Assembly (NCBI GenBank): GCA_000437855.1
Contig: FR902185.1
Location: 17,362-43,164, forward strand
DNA from: Clostridium sp. CAG:567
GTDB lineage: Bacteria; Bacillota; Clostridia; TANB77; CAG-508
DNA length: 25,803 nt
Direction: 5' to 3'
The notes below the pieces were generated by a model. That model saw only the letters and a list, made by a program, of their open reading frames with translations, did no database searches and was not told the DNA's origin. Each line of letters opens with the position of its first letter. Positions within the stretch are counted from its first letter, which is position 1. The position numbers were made by a program, and so were the translations under genes. Below are positions 7,253 through 14,839 of this stretch, piece by piece.

Positions 7253-7788
7253 ACCAACACCTCCTGCATTTCTGTAACAAATTGTTTGAATTTCTGCAAA
7301 TATCTATTGTTCTTGTCCTTTAAGTTTCTATATTCTAATAATACTAATGCCTCATCTACTTTAAATGCAATTCTCTCTGGTCTGTCTAAAAGCATACCAC
7401 CAAAATTATCAACTAATTCTAATACATCGCTTTCTTTTTCTCTTGGTAGACTTCCACTATATCTATTAACCTCTTCACAGATTTTGCAAAATCTATTTGA
7501 AAATCCTAAAGTTGACAAATATTCGGCTCCATTTTTAGCATATGCCTTTATTTGCTCCAAATCTTGTGGTCCATTACTTTTTTTACAATTGCATAACAAA
7601 CAAGCAGTCACAATAAGATTTTTATCTAAACCAATATCTGTATTATCTAAAAATGTTTTAGCTAAGTATGTTTTAAATACAACCGATTTGTCAAAAAATA
7701 TTCCTGTTTTTTGCTTTAGGTAATGCATTATTTCCATCTTTTTTATCCAATCTTTTTCAGATAAAATGTAATCTGCAAAAGTTTCCAT
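7249..7788 (-). CDS. HD/HD-GYP-like protein lacking metal ligands (pseudoenzyme candidate)
   Basis: This 179-aa protein aligns by eye with the HD-GYP/HD phosphohydrolase core. In HD-GYP proteins LLHDIGK is followed by a helix ending in HxExxxGSGYP and then by VADxFDAMTSDRPYR. Here the same order reads CLLCNCKK, CEEVNRYSGSLP and LELVDNFGGMLLDRPERIAF. The HD pair is CN, the later histidines are VN, but the structural DRP is kept. That pattern suggests a binding or regulatory pseudoenzyme rather than a hydrolase. ATG at 7788 has GGGGAG eight bases upstream. It has its own promoter (7850-7878) and is coupled to the 79-aa gene. Homology is my reading of motifs, not a search; the coding call is firm. 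Confidence 0.6.
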   Translation of the reverse strand: METFADYILSEKDWIKKMEIMHYLKQKTGIFFDKSVVFKTYLAKTFLDNTDIGLDKNLIVTACLLCNCKKSNGPQDLEQIKAYAKNGAEYLSTLGFSNRFCKICEEVNRYSGSLPREKESDVLELVDNFGGMLLDRPERIAFKVDEALVLLEYRNLKDKNNRYLQKFKQFVTEMQEVLV

Positions 7789-7849
7789 GTAACTTACTCC
7801 CCTTTTAATGGAATTTTCTTGAGTAATTAAAATTCTTCTTCTAGAATAG

Positions 7850-7878
7850 ATTATATGTTAAATTATTCCTTAATTCAA
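7850..7878 (-). promoter_or_regulatory. Promoter of the HD-like gene pair
   Basis: On the minus strand, TTGAAT (7878-7873), 17 bases, then TATAAT (7855-7850). The start would be near 7843, giving a leader of about 55 bases. It lies just downstream of the coaE terminator. Confidence 0.7.
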
Positions 7879-7914
7879 TATTGTTACATAAATGTAATAT
7901 AATTGTAAAACTGC

Positions 7915-7955
7915 TGTAATAAAAAGATAATGTTAAAAATTTAACATTATCTTTT
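7915..7955 (-). terminator. Terminator overlapping the coaE stop codon
   Basis: Arms 7922-7937 and 7940-7955 form a perfect 16-bp A/T-rich stem (GATAATGTTAAA core). The last four coaE codons and its stop (7933-7935) are inside it. On the minus strand it is followed by TTTTTATT. Confidence 0.75.
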
Positions 7956-8517
7956 CTATCACATTTTTTATTTGCTCTTCTAATTTTTCATTATTAACAA
8001 TTGTGTACTCACAATTTTCAGTATAAAATTCATTTGGATGTTGCGCTCCAAGCCTTGCAACTGCATGTTTCCTATCAATTTTATCTCTTTCTATAATTCT
8101 TTGTATTTGTATTTCTTTGTCTTCAGAAACTACCGCTATAGTAGTATCACACAATTTTTTCATATCTGCTTCTATAAGTAAAGGAGCATCAATAGTAATT
8201 ATTTTATTATTGCTATTTTTTATTTCTTTTTCTATTTCTTTTTTTATATATTTAAAAGTAATTTGATTTAATTCCTGTCTTTTTTGTTTGCTTGAATAAA
8301 TTATATTTGCAAGTTTTCTTCTATTCAAGTCTCCATTTTCTGTTAAAACATTATTTCCAAATCTCTGAATGATTTCATTTAGATACTCTGTTCCCTTTTC
8401 TGACAACTTTCGAGCTATTTTGTCAGCAGTAATAGTCTTTGAATTGTATGTTTTTTCTATCATTTCACATACAGTACTTTTTCCTGCTCCAGAGCTTCCT
8501 GTAATTCCTATAATCAT
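7933..8517 (-). CDS. coaE: Dephospho-CoA kinase
   Basis: CoaE phosphorylates the ribose 3'-OH of dephospho-CoA with ATP, the last step of coenzyme A synthesis. The 194-aa protein starts with a P-loop (GSSGAGKST, residues 7-15), has the family segment TADKIARKLSEKG near residues 34-46, IDAPLLIEADM in the middle, and the CoA-binding/lid helix with RIIERDKIDRKHAVARLGAQ. ATG at 8517 follows GAGG about nine bases upstream, which lies in the end of tmcAL; the stop of tmcAL is three bases away, so the two are co-translated. The end of the gene is embedded in its terminator. The call is secure. Confidence 0.95.
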   Translation of the reverse strand: MIIGITGSSGAGKSTVCEMIEKTYNSKTITADKIARKLSEKGTEYLNEIIQRFGNNVLTENGDLNRRKLANIIYSSKQKRQELNQITFKYIKKEIEKEIKNSNNKIITIDAPLLIEADMKKLCDTTIAVVSEDKEIQIQRIIERDKIDRKHAVARLGAQHPNEFYTENCEYTIVNNEKLEEQIKNVIEKIMLNF

Positions 8518-8520
8518 ATA

Positions 8521-9774
8521 TTATTTTACCTCTTTCAAATCTGATGGTGTTACAATTTTATTAGTATAATCCAAGTTTGACCATGAATCTTTTTCATACC
8601 CTAATGTATACACATTTGTAGCATAAATGTCTGTTTCTAGCATTTCTTTCAAAACTTTATTTCTTGTTGTTTCCATAAACTCTTTAACTGATGTTATTAA
8701 ATTGATTTTTGGGTTCTTAGATTTTATCTCTGAAATTAGTTTCTTACCTCTTTCACTATATCCTAATATTCTTGTATATGGCACAGTCTTCCTTGCTGTC
8801 TCCATCATTTTTTTATCTATTCCAAGCAAAGCATATATTAAAACTCTTTGAATTCGAGTCTGAGTATATCTTTTAGATTTAACCATGTTTACTAAATCTA
8901 TAACATTATTGCATGAATTTGCTGCATTTTTTATTGCATTTTCCAAACCTTCCGAAACATCCGGTATTTTTTTTATTTCTTCTACTGTCATTTTTCTTAA
9001 TATATATATTATTTCTTTTTGAAATTTTGACAAATCTAAAACATAATGTCCTTTTCTAAACTCTTGAGCAAGTAGAACATAGGACGTCCTTGGAATAACC
9101 TTTATTATGTCGTCAAATTGTCTTGTAGCAATCATTCTACGAATAGCTGTTGCACTTGCAAAATCATCTACAATAATTTCATCATGATATAATACTTTTT
9201 CTCTTTTTATTCCCACAGGTTTTAATGGACTTTTAAGCTTTTTTATTGCTTTTAAATATTCAATTGCTAATATATTATTTGAACCATTTAAAACATTTGC
9301 ATATCTTTTTATATCATTTAAGTACATCATTAATGCATTTTCCCTTGCTTTTGGAAAAGACACACCTTTGTTTAACTCATGGTTTAACATAGTAACATAT
9401 TCTTTTGGTTCTTGATAAACTACATTTGCAATATTGTTTAATGTTGCTAAATCCTTTGTTTCTATTCCAAAAGATAGTGTATTTACAATTCCAAGAGAAT
9501 CAAATATTTTTATTGCTCCTTCTGCAAAATTTTCCGCACTAGATGTCGCATAAATTGTTGGTAGTTCAAGTACTAAGTCTGCTCCCTGTGCAATGGCCAT
9601 TTTAGTTTTTGTCCACTTATCTATAATTGATGTATTTCCTCTTTGAACAAAATTTCCCGAAATTATGCACACAATATAATCAGCATCTGTTTGTTTAATT
9701 GATTCTTTTATGTGATATAAATGTCCATTATGAAATGGATTATATTCTGCAATAATTCCAAGTACATTGCTCAT
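8521..9774 (-). CDS. tmcAL: tRNA(Met) cytidine acetate ligase
   Basis: TmcAL (formerly YlbM, DUF795) uses ATP and acetate to acetylate the wobble cytidine of elongator tRNA(Met), giving ac4C34, which keeps AUG and AUA decoding apart. The 417-aa length is typical. The N-terminal nucleotidyltransferase fold has GIIAEYNPFHNGH (H15 and H18), then ISGNFVQRGN, LPTIYATSSAENFAEGA and SFGIE, all family landmarks. ATG at 9774 follows AAGGGGTG. It leads the tmcAL-coaE unit from a promoter (9823-9851) that overlaps that of rnhA. The call is secure by these motifs. Confidence 0.95.
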   Translation of the reverse strand: MSNVLGIIAEYNPFHNGHLYHIKESIKQTDADYIVCIISGNFVQRGNTSIIDKWTKTKMAIAQGADLVLELPTIYATSSAENFAEGAIKIFDSLGIVNTLSFGIETKDLATLNNIANVVYQEPKEYVTMLNHELNKGVSFPKARENALMMYLNDIKRYANVLNGSNNILAIEYLKAIKKLKSPLKPVGIKREKVLYHDEIIVDDFASATAIRRMIATRQFDDIIKVIPRTSYVLLAQEFRKGHYVLDLSKFQKEIIYILRKMTVEEIKKIPDVSEGLENAIKNAANSCNNVIDLVNMVKSKRYTQTRIQRVLIYALLGIDKKMMETARKTVPYTRILGYSERGKKLISEIKSKNPKINLITSVKEFMETTRNKVLKEMLETDIYATNVYTLGYEKDSWSNLDYTNKIVTPSDLKEVK

Positions 9775-9800
9775 TTTTACACCCCTTCATACAATTTTTA

Positions 9801-9827
9801 TTGACTTAATTTAACTTATGTTATAAT
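9801..9827 (+). promoter_or_regulatory. Promoter of rnhA
   Basis: TTGACT (9801-9806) and TATAAT (9822-9827) are near-consensus, but the spacer is only 15 bases, so the promoter may be weak or use a shifted box. The ribosome binding site AAAGGAGA (9857-9864) is nine bases before the start. Confidence 0.55.
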
Positions 9828-9851
9828 ATCATAAAAACAAATATTTTACAA
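9823..9851 (-). promoter_or_regulatory. Promoter of tmcAL-coaE
   Basis: On the minus strand, TTGTAA (9851-9846), 17 bases, then TATTAT (9828-9823). Its -10 occupies the same bases as the plus-strand -10 of rnhA, so polymerase cannot bind both at once. Confidence 0.55.
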
Positions 9852-9873
9852 TGAGTAAAGGAGAATTTTATTA

Positions 9874-10308
9874 ATGGAAGAAGTTATAATTTATACTGAT
9901 GGAGCATGTAGTGGTAATCCTGGTCCTGGTGGTTGGGGAGCAATCTTAATGATTAACGAAAATAAAAAAGAAATTTCTGGTGGAAATAAAAATACAACTA
10001 ATAATGTTATGGAATTAACCGCTGTGATTGAAGCTTTAAAACTTTTAAAAAGACCTTGTAATGTCAATTTATATAGTGATAGTGCTTATGTTGTAAATGC
10101 CTTTCTACAAAATTGGATTTTGGGATGGATTAAAAATGGTTGGAAAAATTCTAATAAAGAAGATGTTAAAAACAAAGAACTTTGGCAGGAATTAATTTCT
10201 TTAACTAAAGTACATAATGTTACTTTTCATAAAGTAAAAGGCCATGCTGATAATAAATATAATAATCGTTGTGACGAACTTGCTCGTAATGCAATTAAAA
10301 ATTTATAA
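9874..10308 (+). CDS. rnhA: Ribonuclease HI
   Basis: RNase HI cuts the RNA strand of RNA-DNA hybrids such as R-loops and primers. The 144-aa protein has all four catalytic carboxylates in family context: D9 (YTDGACSGNPGPGGWG), E47 (NNVMELTAV), D69 (YSDSAYV) and D134, with H124 in the flexible KGHAD loop. The basic handle region (WILGWIKNGWKNSNKEDVKN) is present. It is one of the few plus-strand genes, has its own promoter and ribosome binding site, and is ended by a strong hairpin at 10324-10354. Confidence 0.97.
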   Translation: MEEVIIYTDGACSGNPGPGGWGAILMINENKKEISGGNKNTTNNVMELTAVIEALKLLKRPCNVNLYSDSAYVVNAFLQNWILGWIKNGWKNSNKEDVKNKELWQELISLTKVHNVTFHKVKGHADNKYNNRCDELARNAIKNL

Positions 10309-10323
10309 CTTAATATCTAAAGC

Positions 10324-10354
10324 AAAAGCCAGTTGGTAATACCAACTGGCTTTT
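10324..10354. terminator. Bidirectional terminator between rnhA and the CmpB-like gene
   Basis: A perfect 14-bp stem (arms AAAAGCCAGTTGGT and ACCAACTGGCTTTT, three-base loop AAT) with A and T runs on the two sides serves the convergent rnhA (+) and CmpB-like (-) genes. Confidence 0.9.
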
Positions 10355-10361
10355 AGCTTTA

Positions 10362-11189
10362 TTATTTATCTTTATCTTTTTTTATTTTTTCTTTGACTTT
10401 ACCTGCTTTTTGTGAAATTTCTTCTTTTATTTCCACAGCCTTATCTGTTAAATCATTTTTCACTTCATTTGCTTTATTTACTATTTCACCTTTTATTTCC
10501 TTCGTTTTTTGTTTTATTTTTTCTTTACGTTCTTTTAGCGTAGCTGTTAGTTCTGGGAAAGCATTTATTAATCTTCTATTTAATACAGATTTTCCTCTTA
10601 AAAATTCCCTTACTTTTTTAGAAATTGCATCTGTACTATCTTTTGGATTTTCTTTATCAAATTTCTTTGTTGCTTTTCTAACATTTGATATTACATAAAA
10701 TGAAATAATTAAGTCAATCAAAAATATTGATGCTACAATTATTGCAATTATTCGAACAATATTTTCAGGGATTTGATTTAATTTTCCAAAAATAAATGGA
10801 TTTATAATATAAATAAGTGTTAATCCAAGAAGTCCAAATGGAATAATTGTTTCTAAGCATACCCTTCCATTTATATTAAATTTATTATTACTATAATCCC
10901 ACCAACGTGCATTAAATATTTTTTCCATTAAATAACTTGTTAAATACTCTAATACGCCACATATAAGTATTGCTGTGCTAAACAAGGCAACAGGATGATT
11001 TGATAAATTTGATAGAGTTAATGTTATCAATACTCCACCACATCCATATATTGGACAATATGGTCCTATTAAAAATCCTCTGTTTGAAAATTTATGTTTT
11101 TGAACTAGCTGTAATGTTACTTCCATTACCCATCCCATTATTGCCAAAATTATGAAATACAAGAAATATATTTCTATATTGTGTTCCAT
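10362..11189 (-). CDS. CmpB-type (putative ABC transporter permease) membrane protein with 11-mer repeat tail
   Basis: Residues 1-170 hold about five hydrophobic segments and family landmarks MGWVMEVTLQ, FSNRGFLIGPYCPIYGCGG, LEYLTSYLMEKIF and RWWDYS, matching the CmpB/PF06541 family that is often labelled a putative ABC permease, of unknown true role. Residues 171-222 are basic and cytoplasmic-looking. Residues 223-275 are four to five tandem 11-residue units of the form x-E-I-x-x-K-A-x-x-V-K, predicted amphipathic helix like LEA or apolipoprotein repeats. ATG at 11189 follows GAGGAGAG. It has its own promoter (11224-11252) in the gap after uvrB and a terminator shared with rnhA. No ABC ATPase is next to it, which argues against a simple transporter role. 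Confidence 0.8.
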   Translation of the reverse strand: MEHNIEIYFLYFIILAIMGWVMEVTLQLVQKHKFSNRGFLIGPYCPIYGCGGVLITLTLSNLSNHPVALFSTAILICGVLEYLTSYLMEKIFNARWWDYSNNKFNINGRVCLETIIPFGLLGLTLIYIINPFIFGKLNQIPENIVRIIAIIVASIFLIDLIISFYVISNVRKATKKFDKENPKDSTDAISKKVREFLRGKSVLNRRLINAFPELTATLKERKEKIKQKTKEIKGEIVNKANEVKNDLTDKAVEIKEEISQKAGKVKEKIKKDKDK

Positions 11190-11223
11190 TCTTCTCTCCT
11201 CTTTTTTATTTTACAATGAATGT

Positions 11224-11252
11224 ATTATACTCATTTTTTTATAAAAATACAA
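11224..11252 (-). promoter_or_regulatory. Promoter of the CmpB-like gene
   Basis: On the minus strand, TTGTAT (11252-11247), 17 bases, then TATAAT (11229-11224), immediately after the uvrB stop. No hairpin terminator separates uvrB from it, so read-through from uvrB is possible as well. Confidence 0.65.
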
Positions 11253-11254
11253 TA

Positions 11255-13210
11255 TTAAATCATTTTTTCAAGTTCTTTTATCTTATCTCTAATTTCTGCT
11301 GCTTTTTCAAATTCCATTTCTGCTGCATATTTAAGCATTTCATCTGTAAGCTTATTAATTACATCTTGTACATTTGATTCTTTGTCAAGCTTGTATTCTT
11401 CCTGTATATCAGCAACGTAACTTGCCTTAATTGTGTCTCTAATAGATTTTTGTATTGTTTGTGGAGTAATTCCATGTTTCTCATTATATTGCATTTGTAT
11501 TTTTCTTCTTCTATTTGTTTCACTAATTGCTTTTTCCATACTATCAGTTAGCTCATCTGCATACATTATAACTTTTCCATCTGTATTTCTAGCAGCACGA
11601 CCAATAGTTTGAATTAAGGAACGTTCCGAACGTAAAAAACCTTCTTTATCCGCATCTAGTATAGCTACTAATGAAACCTCTGGGATATCTAATCCTTCTC
11701 TTAAAAGGTTTATTCCAACTAAAACATCAAATTCTCCCAGTCTTAAATCACGTATTATTTCCATTCTTTCTAGTGCCTTAATATCTGAGTGCATGTATTT
11801 TACCTTTATATCTAAGCTTGCCAAATAAGTAGTTAAATCTTCTGCCATCTTTTTAGTTAATGTTGTTACTAGCACTCTTTCATGTTTTTCTACTCTCTCA
11901 TGAATTTGCTCTATCAAATCATCTATTTGATTTGATACAGGTTTAACATCTATTTTAGGATCAAGTAATCCAGTTGGTCTTATTATTTGTTCGACAACAT
12001 TTTCTTTTGAATGCTCTTTCTCATATTCAGCTGGTGTTGCACTAACAAATACAACTTGATTTATTCTTTGTTCAAATTCTTCAAATTTTAAAGGTCTATT
12101 ATCAAATGCTGATGGAAGTCTAAATCCATAATTTACTAAAGATTCTTTTCTTGCTCTATCTCCATTATACATTGCTCTTACTTGTGGAATTGTAGCATGT
12201 GATTCATCTATTAGTAATAGAAAATCTTTTGGAAAATAATCAAATAAAGTATATGGTGCACTTCCAGGCTCTCTACCACTTATGTGCCTTGAATAATTTT
12301 CTATACCTTGGCAAAAACCGGTTTCTCTCATCATTTCAATATCGAAGTTTGTTCTTTCTTCTATTCTTTGAGCTTCTATCAATTTATTATTATCTTTAAA
12401 ATATTTTATTCTTTCTTTTAATTCTTCTTGTATTGTTACAATTGCTTTTTCCATTTTATCTGCTGTTGTTGCATAGTGAGAATTAGGAAATATCATAATA
12501 TGTTGTCTTGTGCTTATTGCCTTACCTGTTAGCGGATTTATTTCTGAAATCTTTTCCACTTCATCTCCCCAAAATTCTACCCTGATTGCAGTCTCACTTT
12601 GGTCTGATGGATATATTTCAACAATATCACCTTTAGCTCTAAATGTACCTCTTTTAAATTCAAGTTCACTTCTGGTATATTGCATATTTATAAGTTTTTT
12701 TAGCACTGTATTTCTTTCAATTTTCATACCAGGTCTTAAAGATATTGTTAAGTTCTCGTAGTCAATTGGGTCTCCTAAGCCATAAATACATGAAACTGAT
12801 GCAACTATTATTGTATCTCTAGTTTCAAATAAAGAAGCGGTTGCTGAATGTCGTAATTTATCTATTTCATCATTTATAGAAGCATCTTTTTCAATATATG
12901 TATCTGATTGTGGTATATATGCTTCTGGTTGGTAATAGTCGTAATATGATACAAAGTACTCAACATTATTTTCAGGAAAAAACTCTTTAAATTCAGAATA
13001 AAGCTGTCCTGCTAAAGTTTTATTATGTGCTAAAACCAAAGTTGGTCTTTGTACTTTTTCAATTATATTTGCCATAGTAAAAGTCTTTCCAGAGCCCGTT
13101 ACTCCTAGCAATGTCTGAAACTTTTTACCTTCTTTTATTCCATTACTTAAATATTCAATTGCTTGTGGTTGATCACCTGTTGGCTTAAATTCTGAGTGTA
13201 ATTTAAACAT
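11255..13210 (-). CDS. uvrB: Excinuclease ABC subunit B
   Basis: UvrB is the damage-verifying helicase of nucleotide excision repair; it receives DNA from UvrA and recruits UvrC. At 651 aa it is full length. Visible are Walker A (GVTGSGKT, 36-43), the aromatic damage-probing beta-hairpin (about 89-118, YYDYYQPEAYIPQ), the Walker B/DEAD-type DESH (335-338), helicase motifs V and VI (LREGLDIPEV; QTIGRAARN) and a C-terminal UVR domain (about 617-651) for UvrC binding. ATG at 13208-13210 is preceded by AAGGAAGAG. uvrA and uvrC are not in the window, but mfd, which couples this pathway to transcription, is about 7 kb away. Confidence 0.98.
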   Translation of the reverse strand: MFKLHSEFKPTGDQPQAIEYLSNGIKEGKKFQTLLGVTGSGKTFTMANIIEKVQRPTLVLAHNKTLAGQLYSEFKEFFPENNVEYFVSYYDYYQPEAYIPQSDTYIEKDASINDEIDKLRHSATASLFETRDTIIVASVSCIYGLGDPIDYENLTISLRPGMKIERNTVLKKLINMQYTRSELEFKRGTFRAKGDIVEIYPSDQSETAIRVEFWGDEVEKISEINPLTGKAISTRQHIMIFPNSHYATTADKMEKAIVTIQEELKERIKYFKDNNKLIEAQRIEERTNFDIEMMRETGFCQGIENYSRHISGREPGSAPYTLFDYFPKDFLLLIDESHATIPQVRAMYNGDRARKESLVNYGFRLPSAFDNRPLKFEEFEQRINQVVFVSATPAEYEKEHSKENVVEQIIRPTGLLDPKIDVKPVSNQIDDLIEQIHERVEKHERVLVTTLTKKMAEDLTTYLASLDIKVKYMHSDIKALERMEIIRDLRLGEFDVLVGINLLREGLDIPEVSLVAILDADKEGFLRSERSLIQTIGRAARNTDGKVIMYADELTDSMEKAISETNRRRKIQMQYNEKHGITPQTIQKSIRDTIKASYVADIQEEYKLDKESNVQDVINKLTDEMLKYAAEMEFEKAAEIRDKIKELEKMI

Positions 13211-13238
13211 ATTCTCTCTTCCTTATATTTTTGTAATT

Positions 13239-13267
13239 ATTATATAAAAAATCGCTAAAATTGTATA
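13239..13267 (-). promoter_or_regulatory. Candidate promoter of uvrB
   Basis: On the minus strand, a perfect TATAAT (13244-13239) lies 17 bases from a poor -35, TATACA (13267-13262). I saw no LexA-type box with confidence. Confidence 0.4.
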
Positions 13268-13285
13268 TAAGTTTAGTAAAAATTA

Positions 13286-13314
13286 TTGAATTTTACTGCA
13301 TTTTTTTATATAAT
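13286..13314 (+). promoter_or_regulatory. Promoter of asnS
   Basis: TTGAAT (13286-13291), 17 bases, TATAAT (13309-13314). The leader from about 13321 to 13402 is some 80 bases, too short for a T-box and without its conserved antiterminator motif. Confidence 0.7.
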
Positions 13315-13347
13315 ATTGGGCATAAATATTTAAAGGTTTCAAATTAC

Positions 13348-13367
13348 TGGAAAATGTTACTTTTCCA
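13348..13367 (+). promoter_or_regulatory. Small hairpin in the asnS leader
   Basis: TGGAAAA/TTTTCCA arms (13348-13354 and 13361-13367) around a six-base loop lie in the leader and touch an upstream in-frame ATG (13367). With no U run it is not a terminator; it might modulate translation. Confidence 0.35.
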
Positions 13368-13402
13368 TGCAATTTATACCTAAAGAAAGGATTGCGATAA
13401 TT

Positions 13403-14797
13403 ATGGAAAATAAAGTATTAGTAAGGGAATTATACAGAAATACAAATAACTATGCTGGACAAACTGTAACAGTTTCTGGTTGGGTAAGAACTATTCGTGA
13501 TTCAAAAAGCTTTGGATTTATAGAGTTAAATGATGGAAGCTTTTTTAAGAATGTTCAAGTTGTATTTGATACCGGTTTAAATAACTTTGATGATGTAAAA
13601 AAATTAAGTATTAGTTCTTCTATTGTAGTTACAGGAGAAGTTGTAAAAACCGAAAATGCTAAACAACCTTTTGAAATAAAAGCAAGTAATGTTGAAGTTT
13701 TAAATGTAGCAGATTTAGATTATCCACTTCAAAAGAAAAAACATTCTTTTGAATATCTAAGAACTGTATCTCATTTAAGACCTAGAACAAACACATTTAA
13801 TGCAGTTTTTAGAGTTCGTAGCGTACTTTCTTTTGCAATTCATAAATTCTTCCAAGAAAGAGGTTTTGTATATGTTCATACACCTATCATTACAGGAAGT
13901 GATTGTGAAGGTGCTGGTGAAATGTTTGGAGTAACTACTTTAGATATGGAAAAATTACCAAAAACTGAAGATGGCAAAGTAGATTATTCTCAAGATTTCT
14001 TTGGAAAAGAATCTCACTTAACAGTAAGTGGTCAATTAGATGTAGAAACTTATGCACATGCATTCCGCAATGTTTATACATTTGGTCCTACATTTAGAGC
14101 TGAAAATTCAAATACTGTAAAACATGCTGCTGAATTCTGGATGATTGAACCAGAAATTTGCTTTGCTGATTTACATGATGATATGGATTTAGCTGAAGAT
14201 ATGATTAAATATATAATCTCTTACGTTCTAGAAAATGCGCCTGAAGAAATGGCTTTCTTTAATCAATTTATTGATACTGGATTACTTGACAGATTACACA
14301 ATGTATTGAATTCAGAATTTGGAAGAATTACTTATACAGATGCTATAAAAGAACTAGAGAAAAACAATGATAATTTTGAATACCCTGTTAGCTGGGGTGT
14401 TGATATTCAAACAGAACATGAAAGATATTTAAGTGAAAAAATATTTGGAAGACCTGTTTTTGTTACAGATTATCCAAAAGAGATTAAAGCATTTTATATG
14501 AAATTAAACCCAGACGGCAAAACAGTTGCTGCTACTGACCTTTTGGTTCCTGGAATTGGAGAAATAATTGGTGGTAGTCAAAGAGAAGATGATTTCGAAA
14601 AACTAAGTGCTCGTATAAATGAACTTGGTTTAAGAAAAGAAGATTATTGGTGGTATTTAGATCTAAGAAGATATGGTGGATGTCCACATGCTGGATTTGG
14701 TTTAGGTTTCGAAAGAATGATGATGTATTTAACTGGTATGCAAAATATTCGTGATGTACTTCCATTCCCAAGAACTCCAAAAAATTGTGAATTTTAA
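13403..14797 (+). CDS. asnS: Asparaginyl-tRNA synthetase
   Basis: AsnS charges tRNA(Asn). From ATG at 13403 it is 464 aa, the usual size for clostridial AsnS, and starts MENKVLVRELYRN like its relatives. An N-terminal OB-fold anticodon-binding domain (to about 105) is followed by the class II core: motif 2 FRAENSNT (231-238) and motif 3 GFGLGFER (431-438). The family insert with VTTLDMEKLPKT precedes motif 2. An in-frame ATG at 13367 would add 12 residues but has no ribosome binding site and sits on a hairpin; AAAGGA (13386-13391) is 11 bases before 13403. Together with asnB at the right end, the window holds both asparagine synthesis and its tRNA charging. Confidence 0.95.
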   Translation: MENKVLVRELYRNTNNYAGQTVTVSGWVRTIRDSKSFGFIELNDGSFFKNVQVVFDTGLNNFDDVKKLSISSSIVVTGEVVKTENAKQPFEIKASNVEVLNVADLDYPLQKKKHSFEYLRTVSHLRPRTNTFNAVFRVRSVLSFAIHKFFQERGFVYVHTPIITGSDCEGAGEMFGVTTLDMEKLPKTEDGKVDYSQDFFGKESHLTVSGQLDVETYAHAFRNVYTFGPTFRAENSNTVKHAAEFWMIEPEICFADLHDDMDLAEDMIKYIISYVLENAPEEMAFFNQFIDTGLLDRLHNVLNSEFGRITYTDAIKELEKNNDNFEYPVSWGVDIQTEHERYLSEKIFGRPVFVTDYPKEIKAFYMKLNPDGKTVAATDLLVPGIGEIIGGSQREDDFEKLSARINELGLRKEDYWWYLDLRRYGGCPHAGFGLGFERMMMYLTGMQNIRDVLPFPRTPKNCEF

Positions 14798-14803
14798 TAT
14801 TTT

Positions 14804-14831
14804 AAAAGTTGCCAAAACATTGGCAACTTTT
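14804..14831. terminator. Bidirectional terminator between asnS and the permease gene
   Basis: A perfect 12-bp stem (AAAAGTTGCCAA and TTGGCAACTTTT, loop AACA) is followed by T runs on the plus strand and by TTTTAAAAT on the minus strand. It serves convergent asnS (+) and the ABC permease (-). Confidence 0.9.
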
Positions 14832-14839
14832 ATTTTGTT

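Noticed and set aside
7244..7723. 159-aa plus-strand frame opposite the HD-like gene
   Set aside because: Antisense shadow of a well-supported gene with its own promoter and ribosome binding site; the composition is serine/leucine-rich, typical of reversed coding sequence.
13211..13402. T-box riboswitch before asnS
   Set aside because: The leader is only about 80 bases after the promoter and lacks the conserved T-box sequence and any terminator hairpin.
13367..13402. Extended asnS start at the upstream ATG
   Set aside because: No ribosome binding site, and the added residues are not typical of the family.
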